A stretch of DNA of 64,000 nucleotides from Ignavibacterium sp. (GCA_032027145.1 JAVSMP010000001.1:3229116-3293115); one strand, 5' to 3'; shown: positions 9,698 to 19,686, counted from the stretch's first letter. The notes: a model not told the origin generated them from the sequence alone. Translations and numbers: made by a program.

Positions 9698-10915
9698 ATG
9701 AGTCTCAGTCTTATAGCAAAATCAATTAAAGCGTCACCAACTTTAAAGCTGAATGAGAAATTTGCAATTCTTAAAGAAAAAGGAGATCCTGTAATTCACC
9801 TTGGTGGAGGTGAACCCAAAAGTAAAGCACCAATGGATGCAATGCTGGCAACTATAGCACATGTAAATACAGGCGAGGTTCGGTATGCTCCGGCAGATGG
9901 TATCCCTGCATTAAAGCAAGCAGTCATCCGTTATACAGAAGAGTTTTATGAAAGAAAAGTAAAACCAGAAAATGTTATCGCTTCCAGTGGTGCAAAACAA
10001 GCGATAATGGTTGCATTACAGGCAGTATTAAATCCGCAGGAAGAAGTATTATTTCCTGCCCCTTATTGGGTAAGCTATCCGGATATGGCAAGATTGATTG
10101 GTGCAATTCCAATTGCAGCTCCGCCTGAAGATGGTTCGTTTTATCCAACTTTAAAAGATATTTCCAGCAGGGTTGGGTCTTACACAAAAGCGATTATCAT
10201 CAACAGTCCGAATAATCCAACCGGTGCTATGTACAGCGCAGACTTTATTGCAGAGATAGTAGAGTTCTGTGAGAAGAAGGATATCTGGCTGATTATGGAT
10301 GATATCTATCATCGTCTTATCTTTGATGGAAAGAAGCCAATTAATGTTTATAAGTTTGCTAAAAAGCTGGATGATAACTCTAAGATCATTGTTATCAACG
10401 GAGTCTCTAAACAGTATGCAATGACTGGTTACAGAATTGGCTGGGCTGTCGGAAATAAAAAAGTTATCGAAGCAATGGCTAATATTCAGGGGCATCAAAC
10501 TTCTGGTCCGTCTGTCCTTTTGCAAAAAGCAGCAGTTGGCGCTATAAACGGGATACAGTCAGGTGTAGAAAGCTTACGAGCAACATTAGAAAATAATAGA
10601 AATGTTATGATTGATCTCTTAAAATCTTTTGAAGGAGTTAAAGTTCATAAACCTGACGGAACGTTTTATTGCTTCGCTGATTTTAGTGCTTATATGAAGG
10701 ATTCAAATAAACTTTCAGAATTTTTAATTGATAAAGTTCAGGTATTAACTGTACCGGGGAAAGAGTTTGGTTTGGATGGTCATTTAAGATTAAGTTATTG
10801 CGGAACAATAAAAGATATTCAGGAAGGTATCGAAAGAATGAAATGGGCTTTAGATCCTAATTCACCAAATGAACTATATATTGGTGATAGAAAACTAGTG
10901 AGGGATTGGGCATGA
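9698..10915 (+). CDS. aspC: Aspartate aminotransferase (PLP fold type I)
   Basis: 405 residues, the usual length for class I/II aminotransferases. PLP-binding features in order: ASSGAKQAIMVALQ near the cofactor phosphate, NSPNNPTGAMY, MDDIYHRL with the pyridine-N Asp, and Schiff-base Lys238 in SKQYAMTGYRIGW, followed by the substrate-carboxylate Arg near the C-terminus (LRLSYC). The reaction interconverts aspartate and 2-oxoglutarate with oxaloacetate and glutamate. Its stop overlaps the start of PEP carboxykinase (ATGA), so oxaloacetate produced here can feed the next enzyme. Confidence 0.9.
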   Translation: MSLSLIAKSIKASPTLKLNEKFAILKEKGDPVIHLGGGEPKSKAPMDAMLATIAHVNTGEVRYAPADGIPALKQAVIRYTEEFYERKVKPENVIASSGAKQAIMVALQAVLNPQEEVLFPAPYWVSYPDMARLIGAIPIAAPPEDGSFYPTLKDISSRVGSYTKAIIINSPNNPTGAMYSADFIAEIVEFCEKKDIWLIMDDIYHRLIFDGKKPINVYKFAKKLDDNSKIIVINGVSKQYAMTGYRIGWAVGNKKVIEAMANIQGHQTSGPSVLLQKAAVGAINGIQSGVESLRATLENNRNVMIDLLKSFEGVKVHKPDGTFYCFADFSAYMKDSNKLSEFLIDKVQVLTVPGKEFGLDGHLRLSYCGTIKDIQEGIERMKWALDPNSPNELYIGDRKLVRDWA

Positions 10916-12564
10916 GTAAATATTTAGAATTCAATACACCTGCAACAAAACAGGCACAAGAGCTTGCTTCAGATTACAGATTAAAGAATCAGGGTTTTAC
11001 AGATCTTGATCGTGTGTTCTGGAATTTACCAGACGAAGCTTTATATGAAGAAGCTATCTTTAGAAATGAGGGTAAACTTTCTAAACACGGACCGCTGATT
11101 GTAAACACCGGTAAACATACAGCTCGTGCCGCAGCAGATAAATTCATTGTACAAGAAGCAAGCACCAAAGATAAAATTTGGTGGGGCGTTTATAACCGTC
11201 CATTCAGTTCTGAAAAGTTTAATCAGCTTATGGGAAGAGTGCAGGCTTATCTTCAGGGAGAGGAATTGTTTGTACAAGATTGTTATGTAGGCGCAGATCC
11301 TGATTATAGAATGCCAATCAGAATTGTAACTGAAAAAGCATGGCATAGCTTGTTTGCAAGAAACATGTTTATTACAACAGAAAACAGAGACGAATTGAAA
11401 AAATTTGTTCCTGACTTTACTGTTCTGACACTTTCTGGTTTTAAAGTTGACCCTTCTGTTGATGGAACAAGAACTGAAACAGGAATAATCCTGAACTTTG
11501 AACAACGAATTGCTGTGATAGCCAATAGCCTTTACGGCGGTGAGATTAAAAAATCAGTGTTTACGCTACTAAACTTTTTATTAACATTTGAAGATGTTCT
11601 GCCGATGCACTGCTCAGCAAATGTTGGTAAAGATGGCGATGTTGCCTTGTTTTTCGGATTAAGCGGTACAGGTAAAACAACTCTTTCTGCTGATCCAAAA
11701 AGAAAACTAATCGGTGATGATGAACATGGCTGGAGCTCGCAGGGCGTTTTCAATTTTGAAGGCGGATGTTATGCAAAAGTAATTCGTCTTTCTGCTGAAC
11801 ATGAACCTGAGATATATGCAACAACCAGAAGATTCGGAACAATATTAGAAAACGTTGTTTATGATCCAGTCAGCAGATACATTGATCTGGATGATGATCA
11901 AATTACTGAAAATACAAGATGCTCGTATCCTTTAGAATTTATTCCGAACGTTGTGCCTGATGGATATGTAAGAACTCATCCAAAGAATATAATCTTCTTA
12001 ACTTGCGATGCATCGGGAGTACTTCCGCCGATTGCCAAATTAAATCCGGCACAGGCACAATATCATTTTATAAGCGGTTATACATCTAAAATTGCCGGAA
12101 CAGAAATCGGGCTGGGAGTCGAACCTCAAATAACTTTCTCTGCCTGCTTTGGTGCACCATTTATGGTTCGTTATCCATTTGAATATGCAGCAATGCTTAA
12201 AGAAAGAATGTTAAAACATAACGCAAATGTCTGGCTGGTAAATACTGGATGGGTTGGCGGAAGGTTTGGAGTTGGTAAAAGAATAAGCATACGACACACA
12301 AGAAATCTTCTTAATGCTGCATTAGATGGAAAACTTGAAAAAGTTAAGTTCAGAAAAGATAAATTATTCGGATTTGAAGTTCCATTAACTTGTCCTGAAG
12401 TTCCTGAAGATGTCTTAGAACCATCAAACTCCTGGGGTAACAAAGACGAGTACTGGAAAAAATATGATGCTCTTGCAGCGCGATTCATAGAAAACTTTAA
12501 ACTCTTCTCTGATGGCTGTTCTGAGGAAGTAAAAGCAGCTGGACCAATCCGGTTTTCGAAATAA
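10912..12564 (+). CDS. pckA: Phosphoenolpyruvate carboxykinase (ATP)
   Basis: 550 residues. I start at the ATG at 10912, which overlaps the aminotransferase stop as ATGA and has GAGGG upstream, rather than at the TTG two codons earlier. The P-loop GLSGTGKT is at residues 249-256. Other hallmarks are GDDEHGW for metal binding, the kinase-2-like LSADPKRKLIGDDEH region, and the adenine-binding FSACFGAPF/NTGWVGG segments. It converts oxaloacetate and ATP to PEP, CO2 and ADP (gluconeogenic direction). Operon with aspC; a strong terminator follows. Confidence 0.97.
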   Translation: MSKYLEFNTPATKQAQELASDYRLKNQGFTDLDRVFWNLPDEALYEEAIFRNEGKLSKHGPLIVNTGKHTARAAADKFIVQEASTKDKIWWGVYNRPFSSEKFNQLMGRVQAYLQGEELFVQDCYVGADPDYRMPIRIVTEKAWHSLFARNMFITTENRDELKKFVPDFTVLTLSGFKVDPSVDGTRTETGIILNFEQRIAVIANSLYGGEIKKSVFTLLNFLLTFEDVLPMHCSANVGKDGDVALFFGLSGTGKTTLSADPKRKLIGDDEHGWSSQGVFNFEGGCYAKVIRLSAEHEPEIYATTRRFGTILENVVYDPVSRYIDLDDDQITENTRCSYPLEFIPNVVPDGYVRTHPKNIIFLTCDASGVLPPIAKLNPAQAQYHFISGYTSKIAGTEIGLGVEPQITFSACFGAPFMVRYPFEYAAMLKERMLKHNANVWLVNTGWVGGRFGVGKRISIRHTRNLLNAALDGKLEKVKFRKDKLFGFEVPLTCPEVPEDVLEPSNSWGNKDEYWKKYDALAARFIENFKLFSDGCSEEVKAAGPIRFSK

Positions 12565-12569
12565 TAAAT

Positions 12570-12596
12570 GGCGGGCTTATGCCCGCCTTTTTTTTT
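12570..12596 (+). terminator. Rho-independent terminator after pckA
   Basis: Seven-base-pair stem GGCGGGC/GCCCGCC with loop TTAT, followed by nine T residues, six bases after the pckA stop. Confidence 0.95.
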
Positions 12597-12716
12597 GACA
12601 TATCTCCGTAAAAAAAATTGACAATTAAATATCAAATTATTAGGTTAAAATCAGTTAATAAATAGTTATTAACAAATCCAACAAATAAGTAACTAACAAA
12701 AACAAAGGAGTGTGTT

Positions 12717-14087
12717 ATGAAAAAAACTTTTTCAATATTTACTATGCTCATCTTCTCTGTCCTTCTTCTAACGGATGGATTTTCTCAAAGTTTCTTTACA
12801 GGAGCAATAGGTGTAAATCAAAGTAATGGAGGAAGACAAAGAGTATTTTCAGACAACTTGTCAACCAGACAAATTGAAAGAATTTCTGTTTTAGTAGGTG
12901 TAAGTACCTCAGCAGTATTTGACTATAATGAAGATCAGAATTCTGAAGTTCCTGCAGCAACAGTTGCTTCACCTTTAATGAGTGATTTTGAAGTTACATC
13001 TACAATTAACAACACATATTCTAATTTGCCGCCAAATGTTAGTGTCAGTTACAATATTTACGGATGGACAAATGATCCTTATCTGTTAGTTAAAACAACT
13101 GTAAAAAATAACGAAACCTCTGCAATCAATGCAGCAATTGGTTTGGAGATTATTCCTCGCATAAATGGAACTTACGAAAACGATACTTTACAATGGGATG
13201 CTACCACACTTTCTTTATCTATACATAAAGGATACTATGTCAATGTAAAGTTCTTATCACACACTCAGAAATCACTTAAACTAGTTCCCTGGACAGATCC
13301 TTATGCCAATGATTCACTTTATTATTCCTGGTTAACACAAAATTCATTTGACCCGGTTTTGGTTGCTAATTCTGCTGGCGATGGTGCAGTAGCTATTATG
13401 GGGCAGGATCCGGTAAGTATAAATCCCGGAGAATCAACTGTTTTCTATTATGGTGTTTCGGTTGGTGCAAATTATAATACTTGCGTTTCAAATATGGCTT
13501 TATGTATTGCAAAATATAATCAGGTTGTTCCTGTTGAATTGACTTCATTTACTGCATCTGCTCAGGATCAGCAGGTTACCTTGAATTGGTCAACGGCAAC
13601 TGAATTGAATAATAATGGTTTTGAGATTCAAAGAAGTTTGAATAATAGTAGTTTTGTAACTGTCGGATATGTTAAAGGTAAAGGAACAACAACTAATCAA
13701 ACGGATTATGTTTATGTTGATAAAAATTTAACTCAGGGAAATTACTCCTACCGGCTAAAACAAATAGATTTCAACGGTCAGTTTGAGTATTCTGATGTAA
13801 TAGAAGTTTTAGTTGCAAGTCTTGATAAATATGCACTAGTTCAAAATTATCCGAACCCATTCAATCCATCAACAACTATAGGATATATTCTTAAAGATAA
13901 TGCTAATGTTAAATTATCAATCTATAATTCGCTTGGAGAAGAAGTAGCAGTTCTTGTAAATGAATTACAGGAACAAGGATATCATCAGATAAATTTTGAT
14001 GCTTCCGGTCTGCCAAGCGGAATTTATTATTATACGATTAATGCAGGCGATTTTGCTCAAACTAAAAAAATGCTCCTCATCAAGTAA
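12717..14087 (+). CDS. T9SS-secreted protein with type A sorting domain
   Basis: 456 residues, ATG preceded by AAAGGAG. It has a signal peptide (residues 1-24), a ~240-residue beta-rich region of unknown function, then a fibronectin-like segment starting VELTSFTASAQDQQVTLNWS with the ATELNNNGFEIQRS motif common in this lineage, and a C-terminal T9SS type A sorting domain with VQNYPNPFNPSTTIGY, GLPSGIYYY and a basic end. The C-terminal signal sends it through the type IX system to the cell surface or medium. Flanked by terminators on both sides, so monocistronic. Confidence 0.85.
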   Translation: MKKTFSIFTMLIFSVLLLTDGFSQSFFTGAIGVNQSNGGRQRVFSDNLSTRQIERISVLVGVSTSAVFDYNEDQNSEVPAATVASPLMSDFEVTSTINNTYSNLPPNVSVSYNIYGWTNDPYLLVKTTVKNNETSAINAAIGLEIIPRINGTYENDTLQWDATTLSLSIHKGYYVNVKFLSHTQKSLKLVPWTDPYANDSLYYSWLTQNSFDPVLVANSAGDGAVAIMGQDPVSINPGESTVFYYGVSVGANYNTCVSNMALCIAKYNQVVPVELTSFTASAQDQQVTLNWSTATELNNNGFEIQRSLNNSSFVTVGYVKGKGTTTNQTDYVYVDKNLTQGNYSYRLKQIDFNGQFEYSDVIEVLVASLDKYALVQNYPNPFNPSTTIGYILKDNANVKLSIYNSLGEEVAVLVNELQEQGYHQINFDASGLPSGIYYYTINAGDFAQTKKMLLIK

Positions 14088-14102
14088 TCATTTTTAATTA
14101 AA

Positions 14103-14137
14103 AGAAACCGCAGTAATTAAGCTGCGGTTTCTTTTTA
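14103..14137 (+). terminator. Rho-independent terminator
   Basis: Eleven-base-pair stem AGAAACCGCAG/CTGCGGTTTCT with loop TAATTAAG, followed by a T-rich tract; it ends the T9SS protein transcript. Confidence 0.93.
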
Positions 14138-14217
14138 TATAGTCACTTAATTTTTAAAATTTGCCTGTCAGTTCATTATAACAAACTATTTCAAATACTA
14201 ATTAGAAGGAAAATACA

Positions 14218-14616
14218 ATGAGTATGATTAAAGAATTCAAAGAATTTGCAATGCGCGGTAATGTTGTTGACATGGCTGTCGGTATCATAATCGGCGGTGC
14301 TTTTGGCAAAATTGTTTCATCTTTTGTTGCTGATGTAATTATGCCGCCAATCGGGATTTTACTTGGCGGAGTGGATTTTTCTAAGCTGGCAATTACAATT
14401 AAAGAAGGCTCGGAAGGTGTTGAACCTGTACTTCTTAAATACGGTATGTTTATAAATACAATTATTGATTTCTTAATAATTGCATTCGCAATCTTTATGG
14501 CAATTAAAGCTATGAATTCATTGAAGAAGAAACAGGAAGAAGCACCTGCAGCACCACCCGAACCACCTGCAGATGTTAAACTGCTTACAGAAATAAGAGA
14601 TTTATTAAAAAAATAA
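14218..14616 (+). CDS. mscL: Large-conductance mechanosensitive channel MscL
   Basis: 132 residues, normal MscL length. The N-terminal amphipathic helix and TM1 read [32 protein letters not shown], followed by [10 protein letters not shown]2 is [21 protein letters not shown] Pro/Glu-rich linker and the C-terminal bundle helix LLTEIRDLL follow. It forms a homopentameric inner-membrane channel that opens under membrane tension to release osmolytes after hypo-osmotic shock. An AGAAGGA site precedes the start; an ATG two codons downstream could also serve. Confidence 0.97.
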   Translation: MSMIKEFKEFAMRGNVVDMAVGIIIGGAFGKIVSSFVADVIMPPIGILLGGVDFSKLAITIKEGSEGVEPVLLKYGMFINTIIDFLIIAFAIFMAIKAMNSLKKKQEEAPAAPPEPPADVKLLTEIRDLLKK

Positions 14617-14625
14617 CAGGTAATT

Positions 14626-14656
14626 AAAAAAGGCCGCGAATTTTGCAGCCTTTTAT
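14626..14656. terminator. Terminator between convergent mscL and dsbD
   Basis: AAAAAAGGC-CGC and GC(A)GCCTTTT arms form a hairpin with A-rich and T-rich flanks, suitable for stopping transcription from both sides. Confidence 0.75.
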
Positions 14657-14664
14657 TTTATTCT

Positions 14665-16458
14665 TTACTCAACATCTTTAATAAAAGTTAAAAATTCATC
14701 TGCATTAACAAAACCTGTAAGCCGTTTTGTTTCATTTCCATTTGCATCAATAATAAGTACAGTTGGCATTCCGACTACATTGAATTTTTTCCTGAGTTGT
14801 TCATTGGTTTCATTATTTTTCGTCATATCAACTTTATAAACTGTAAAGTGATCAAACTTTTCAATAATCCGTTTATCTGAAAATGTAAGTGCATCTAATT
14901 CCTTACACGGAATACACCAATCAGCATAAAAATCAATAACCATTCTTTCTTTATTATTTAATGATGATTGATAACCATGTATAGAGAATGGTTTCCATTC
15001 AGGTTCAAGTTTTTCAGATGGGATAAGCACATAAATTGATAATACAAGTACAACTACTGAAAATATTGTTTTAAAAGTTCTGAATCCCTTGGCATCGTTT
15101 GCTGTTCTATCAATAAATAAAAGTATCAACGCAGCAATAATTCCAAAAGCCGGTAAAACATACCCTTGAGCAACTTTTGGCAAAATAGGATCTAAGAAAT
15201 ATAACGCCATCCCAATTAGTAAAAATCCAAAAATATGTTTAACACCTTCCATCCAAATTCCTGCTCTTGGCAAACTTTTAATTTTACCAGAAAAGATTGC
15301 AAGAATTAAATAAGGAAACCCTAACCCAAGTGCTAGAACAAAGAACATTAAGAATCCATAAAGCGGGTCTCCTTTTGCGGCAACATAAGTAACCAGTCCA
15401 AGTACAAAAGGACCAATGCAGGGTGCAGCAACAATACCCATAGTTAGCCCCATAAAGAAAGCACCAAAAGTTCCACCCTTTGCACCGCCGGCTTTAGCAA
15501 CAAGTGAATCCGGCAATTTAAATTCATAAACACCAAACTGACTAAGTGCTAATGCAACAAACAATAAAACAATTACTATTATCACAATTGGATTTTGCAA
15601 GAGCGAACCGAATACTGCCCCGCTAAGTGAAGTAATTACTCCCACAACAGAATAAGTTAATGCCATACCAAGCATATATAATAAACCAAGCAAAACAAGC
15701 CGACTGGTTTTACCTTCTGCTTGTCCTCCAAAATATCCTATAGTAATCGGTATCAAAGGATAAACACAAGGAGTCAGATTTAATGCAAGACCCGCAAGAA
15801 ATACAAAGATCAGACTCAAAAATATTCCACTGCTCTCAAGTGTAGAAGCAATAGAATTTTCATCAGAAGATTGACTTTGCTGAGAATTCTTCTTTAACAT
15901 CTCAAAATTGCTTTCTTCATCCTGCTCATCAGTATCGGAAGATACTGTAACCTTAGAAGTATCTTCTGACTTATTCTCAATTACTTCAATTTCAAATTCA
16001 GTAGCTGCATCGTTTGGCGGCATACACGTCATATCATTACAAGCCTGATAACCAAGATTTATTTTTACTTTCTGTTTACCAACGGGTGCATTTTTATCAA
16101 CTCTGAAATTTAACTTAGCAGCTGTAGTCCCCTCATAAACTGAGACCAGTTCTTCGGAGAATGCAAGTTTAATATTATGTGCTTCAGGATAGATAACCTT
16201 AGTTAACCTAACACCATTTCCTTTAGCAGTAATTTCGCTTGGTATTAAAAAATCATCATTGGGTTTCTGGGAATTGATATGCCAGGTTTGATCTACGGTA
16301 ATTTCAAGAGTTATTTTAAATTCATCCCCCTGAATTACTCTTGGAACAGACTCTTTTGGAGTAATCTTTACTACATCACTTCCCTGTGCAAAATTAATTT
16401 GCTGAAATGATAACACAATAAAGAATAAAAAAAAGCCAACAAATCGTAATTTTGTCAT
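14665..16458 (-). CDS. dsbD: Thiol:disulfide interchange protein DsbD
   Basis: 597 residues from the ATG at 16458, chosen over one two codons upstream because the AAGGA site overlaps the first ATG but is five bases from the second. Domains: signal peptide; periplasmic alpha domain with the Cys pair in YQACNDMTCMPP; charged linker; about eight TM helices with redox Cys in NLTPCVYPLIP and AAPCIGPF; C-terminal thioredoxin domain with WCIPCK (Cys515, Cys518). It passes electrons from cytoplasmic thioredoxin to periplasmic thiol pathways such as cytochrome c maturation. Monocistronic. Confidence 0.95.
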   Translation of the reverse strand: MTKLRFVGFFLFFIVLSFQQINFAQGSDVVKITPKESVPRVIQGDEFKITLEITVDQTWHINSQKPNDDFLIPSEITAKGNGVRLTKVIYPEAHNIKLAFSEELVSVYEGTTAAKLNFRVDKNAPVGKQKVKINLGYQACNDMTCMPPNDAATEFEIEVIENKSEDTSKVTVSSDTDEQDEESNFEMLKKNSQQSQSSDENSIASTLESSGIFLSLIFVFLAGLALNLTPCVYPLIPITIGYFGGQAEGKTSRLVLLGLLYMLGMALTYSVVGVITSLSGAVFGSLLQNPIVIIVIVLLFVALALSQFGVYEFKLPDSLVAKAGGAKGGTFGAFFMGLTMGIVAAPCIGPFVLGLVTYVAAKGDPLYGFLMFFVLALGLGFPYLILAIFSGKIKSLPRAGIWMEGVKHIFGFLLIGMALYFLDPILPKVAQGYVLPAFGIIAALILLFIDRTANDAKGFRTFKTIFSVVVLVLSIYVLIPSEKLEPEWKPFSIHGYQSSLNNKERMVIDFYADWCIPCKELDALTFSDKRIIEKFDHFTVYKVDMTKNNETNEQLRKKFNVVGMPTVLIIDANGNETKRLTGFVNADEFLTFIKDVE

Positions 16459-16488
16459 TTCCATCCTTAAAAAATTAATTTATTAAGG

Positions 16489-16520
16489 CAAAGATAAAGC
16501 CCTAGTGGAATTATCTACAA
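16489..16520 (-). promoter_or_regulatory. Candidate Bacteroidota-type promoter for dsbD
   Basis: On the minus strand TATCTTTG (16489-16496) matches the TAnnTTTG -7 element; a TTG lies 21 bases upstream, two bases longer than the ideal spacer. It sits about 30 bases before the chosen start. Confidence 0.45.
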
Positions 16521-16658
16521 GCCATTTAAATAAATAGAATAAATATTCATTCATTTAGATTCGGACAACTAATAAAAGATTTAAATTTTTGACGACTTCA
16601 AACCTCTCAACATATCAAAGTTTGATCAGGATTATGTAAGTTTGCACAGAATTTTTTT

Positions 16659-17564
16659 ATGGATAAACCAAACATCAAAGCATACTTTGCCTGGATTGCA
16701 ATCTGTATAATCTGGGGTACGACCTATCTTTTTATCAGAATCGGAGTCGAAACTATACCGCCAATGTTGTTTGCAGGATTTAGATGGGTTGCTGCGGGTA
16801 TATTTTTGATTGCAATTTTAGCTCTTAAAAGAAAGGCATTCCCCAAAAAAAATGATATCAAGCATATTCTGATAATCGGAGTTGCATTGCTTGGCTTAGG
16901 AAATGGACTTGTAGTTGTAGGAGAACAATGGATCGAAAGCGGATTAGCAGCTCTACTTATAACAACTGTGCCTTTTTGGATGGTTGGTGTTGAATCTTTA
17001 CTTCCTAAAGGACCGAAGTTAAACAGATTAACAATCTTAGGCTTAATCGTGGGAGGTTTAGGCGTTGTATTAATTTTTGGCGGTGACTTAAAATACATTT
17101 TTGATTCAAAATATCTGATCGGGGTTATATGTATTCTCGGTGCAGTGGTAGCCTGGTCTTTAGGATCTGTATATTCAAAATATAAAAAAGTAAGTGTTCA
17201 TCCCTTGATGAGCGCTTCAATCCAAATGCTGTTTGCCGGTAGTGTGCAAGTTTTATTAGGGTTTATTCTTGGTGAGTTTAATCAATTACAATTTACTCAA
17301 GATGGTTTTTTGTCTTTAGCATATCTAATTATTTTCGGTTCAATTTTTGGTTATGGTTCATACATATATGCGCTTGAACATTTGCCTCTCTCACTAGTTT
17401 CAACTTATGCTTATATTAATCCAATAATTGCACTCTTTCTCGGTTGGGTTTTTCTAAATGAACAATTGAATATTTTTATAGTTATCGCCTCTATTATAAT
17501 AATTGCTGGAGTAGTACTGGTTAAGATTGGTAATAATAAGAGAACCCTGCTAAAGAGATTTTAA
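16659..17564 (+). CDS. DMT-superfamily permease (EamA family)
   Basis: 301 residues with about ten TM helices in two EamA repeats (starts YFAWIAICIIWGTTYLFIRIGVETIPP and later WSLGSVYSKYKK). This is the drug/metabolite exporter fold, generally exporting amino acids or other metabolites; the substrate cannot be told from sequence. A TAAGTTTG promoter -7 match lies at 16637-16644, but I found no -33 element at the right distance, and the start lacks a clear ribosome-binding site. Monocistronic, convergent with the agmatine genes. Confidence 0.88.
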   Translation: MDKPNIKAYFAWIAICIIWGTTYLFIRIGVETIPPMLFAGFRWVAAGIFLIAILALKRKAFPKKNDIKHILIIGVALLGLGNGLVVVGEQWIESGLAALLITTVPFWMVGVESLLPKGPKLNRLTILGLIVGGLGVVLIFGGDLKYIFDSKYLIGVICILGAVVAWSLGSVYSKYKKVSVHPLMSASIQMLFAGSVQVLLGFILGEFNQLQFTQDGFLSLAYLIIFGSIFGYGSYIYALEHLPLSLVSTYAYINPIIALFLGWVFLNEQLNIFIVIASIIIIAGVVLVKIGNNKRTLLKRF

Positions 17565-17595
17565 TATAAAAATAGAAATAATTTTATAGATGCTG

Positions 17596-18636
17596 CTAGA
17601 AAACCTGCTCGTGAGTAAGACAATGAAGTGTTCCAAGTCCCCAAATCAAATCAACAGCATGAATTCCGATTACAGGACGATCCTGAAACAACTCAGATAA
17701 AATCCCCAATGCATTTTTGTCATTTGGATCATTAAAGGTAGGAACTAATACAGCGTAATTTGAAATATAAAAATTTGCATAACTGGCTGGCAGTCTTTCA
17801 CCTTTAAAAAAAACAGGTAGCGGCATTGGCAATTCAACTATTTCTAAAGCAGTACCATCTTCAAGTCTTGCTGTTTCAAGAATCTCTTTGTTTTCCATCA
17901 AAGGAATATAATTAGGATCATTTGGATGAGTTTCAATAACTGTAACAACTGTATTCTTGTTTACGAATCTTGTTATATCATCGACATGTCCATGAGTATC
18001 ATCACCAGCAATTCCTTTATTGAGCCAGATAACATTGTCTGCTCCAAGATATTCTTCAAAAACTTTTTCATAATCTTTTTTTGTAAATCCAGGATTACGC
18101 ACCTGAGTTACAGAATCCATTAAACATTCTTCTGTAGTTATTATAGTACCAAAGCCGTTGTAATCAATGCTGCCGCCTTCAAGCACAACATTACGATTTT
18201 TGTATAAGGCTTTAACTAGTTTTAACCCAAGCTTATCGGAGATCATCGCCGGAATTTTATCATCAAGTTTGTAATTGTTATACTTTGCCCAGGCATTGAA
18301 ACCGAACTTTATTAAAACAGTTTCATTCTTTTTATTTTTTACAAATTGAGGACCAGAATCACGAAGCCAGTTTCTATCCGTTGAAAGCTTATAGAATTCG
18401 ATATTGAAAAAATCAGCATCAACAGCATTAAGTACTAATTCTGCCTTTCTTTGCTGCTCTTTTGACTGAACAATAATTCTAACTTTTTCTCCGCGTGATA
18501 TATATCTTACAATCTCTCCATAAACCCATTGTATTGGTTGAAATTTACCAGGCCAATCTTGTGTATTTGCAGGCCAGCCTATCCAGGTAGCTTCGTGATA
18601 TTCCCACTCTGCGGGTAATCTAAGTTTTGTTTTCAT
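17596..18636 (-). CDS. aguA: Agmatine deiminase
   Basis: 346 residues, typical length. Family marks: PAEWEYHEATWIGWP at the N-terminus, NWLRDSGPQFV, EGGSIDYNGFGTIITTEECL, DDTHGHVDD, and the catalytic Cys339 in GTLHCLTHEQ. It hydrolyses agmatine to N-carbamoylputrescine and ammonia. The upstream gene in the same direction encodes the next enzyme, N-carbamoylputrescine amidase, so together they form the arginine-decarboxylase route to putrescine. No arginine decarboxylase gene is in the window. Confidence 0.95.
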   Translation of the reverse strand: MKTKLRLPAEWEYHEATWIGWPANTQDWPGKFQPIQWVYGEIVRYISRGEKVRIIVQSKEQQRKAELVLNAVDADFFNIEFYKLSTDRNWLRDSGPQFVKNKKNETVLIKFGFNAWAKYNNYKLDDKIPAMISDKLGLKLVKALYKNRNVVLEGGSIDYNGFGTIITTEECLMDSVTQVRNPGFTKKDYEKVFEEYLGADNVIWLNKGIAGDDTHGHVDDITRFVNKNTVVTVIETHPNDPNYIPLMENKEILETARLEDGTALEIVELPMPLPVFFKGERLPASYANFYISNYAVLVPTFNDPNDKNALGILSELFQDRPVIGIHAVDLIWGLGTLHCLTHEQVF

Positions 18637-18691
18637 CTTTTAATTAATCAAATTTCTTTTTGAACAGATCTGCTAAAGTAATTGCTGAACT

Positions 18692-19594
18692 TTATTTCAG
18701 GAACCTTTCAGTTATATCGCTATAAGCATCAATTCTTCTGTCTCTCAAAAAAGGCCAATTGCGTCTTATATATTCAATTCTATCAATATCAATCTCAGCA
18801 ATCAAAATCTCTTCTTTATCGTGCGACGCTTCTGCTATAATGATACCTTGAGGATCACAGATAAAACTTTTTCCCCAAAATTCTATGCCGGCAGAATCTT
18901 TTGTTTCCTTTTCAAGCCCAATTCTGTTAACTGAAGCAACATAAACTCCATTTGCAATTGCATGTGAGCGCTGTATTGTCTGCCAGCTTTCAAACTGTGG
19001 CTTACCGTGTTTTGCTTTTTCGTGAGGATGCCATCCAATTGCTGTTGGATAAAACAAAACGCTTGCACCTTGCAGCGCAGTTAATCTTGCACCTTCAGGA
19101 TACCATTGGTCCCAACAGATCAATGTTCCGATATTCCCAAATTCAGTATCAAATGACTTAAAGCCTAAATCGCCCGGTGTAAAATAAAACTTTTCATAAA
19201 ATGCAGGATCATCAGGTATGTGCATCTTGCGGTAAACACCAGATATTTCACCCTTTGTGTTTATTACAGCAATTGAGTTATGATAAATACCTGCAGCACG
19301 CTTTTCAAAAAGTGGAACAATTACAACAACCTTAAGTTTTTTTGCAATCTTAGAAATGACATCAGTAGATTGACCCGGAATAGTTTCAGCCAAATCAAAA
19401 AAATCAATGTCTTCTGACTGACAGAAATATTGTGAGCGGAAAAGTTCAGGTAAGCATATAACCTGTGCACCTTTTTTAGCTGCTTTCACTATCCACTCAA
19501 CCGCTTTATTTAAATTATTGTCCAGATTTTTTGAAAGGCTAATTTGAATTAAACCTACTTTAAATTTTTTAGGATGGTTTTTCATATTCATCAT
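18692..19594 (-). CDS. aguB: N-carbamoylputrescine amidase
   Basis: About 300 residues, carbon-nitrogen hydrolase (nitrilase) superfamily. The Glu-Lys-Cys triad is visible in CLPELFRSQYF (Glu), GVYRKMHIPDD (Lys) and LICWDQWYPEGAR (Cys). It converts N-carbamoylputrescine to putrescine, CO2 and ammonia. I place the start at the ATG at 19594: the longer frame begins with a TTG that would lie upstream of the predicted transcription start. ATGs one and three codons further on are also possible. It leads aguA by 55 bases. Confidence 0.92.
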   Translation of the reverse strand: MMNMKNHPKKFKVGLIQISLSKNLDNNLNKAVEWIVKAAKKGAQVICLPELFRSQYFCQSEDIDFFDLAETIPGQSTDVISKIAKKLKVVVIVPLFEKRAAGIYHNSIAVINTKGEISGVYRKMHIPDDPAFYEKFYFTPGDLGFKSFDTEFGNIGTLICWDQWYPEGARLTALQGASVLFYPTAIGWHPHEKAKHGKPQFESWQTIQRSHAIANGVYVASVNRIGLEKETKDSAGIEFWGKSFICDPQGIIIAEASHDKEEILIAEIDIDRIEYIRRNWPFLRDRRIDAYSDITERFLK

Positions 19595-19609
19595 AATTTG
19601 TTTTATGTG

Positions 19610-19617
19610 CAAATATA
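19610..19617 (-). promoter_or_regulatory. Promoter -7 element upstream of aguB
   Basis: TATATTTG on the minus strand fits TAnnTTTG. At the expected -33 position there is TTTT rather than TTTG, so the match is partial. It places the likely transcript start just before the ATG at 19594. Confidence 0.4.
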
Positions 19618-19633
19618 AAGTGATGTGCTGTTA

Positions 19634-19662
19634 AATAAAAAAACCCGGGATGTTAACCCGGG
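19634..19662 (-). terminator. Terminator of the uvrD-PFK transcript
   Basis: On the minus strand a CCCGGG/CCCGGG stem with a TTAACAT loop is followed by a run of T residues, 25 bases after the phosphofructokinase stop. Confidence 0.9.
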
Positions 19663-19686
19663 CTGCTGTATAATTAAAAACAAAAT

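Noticed and set aside
19595-19612. TTG-initiated extension of aguB
   Set aside because: It overlaps the TATATTTG promoter element; the ATG at 19594 fits the promoter and the family.
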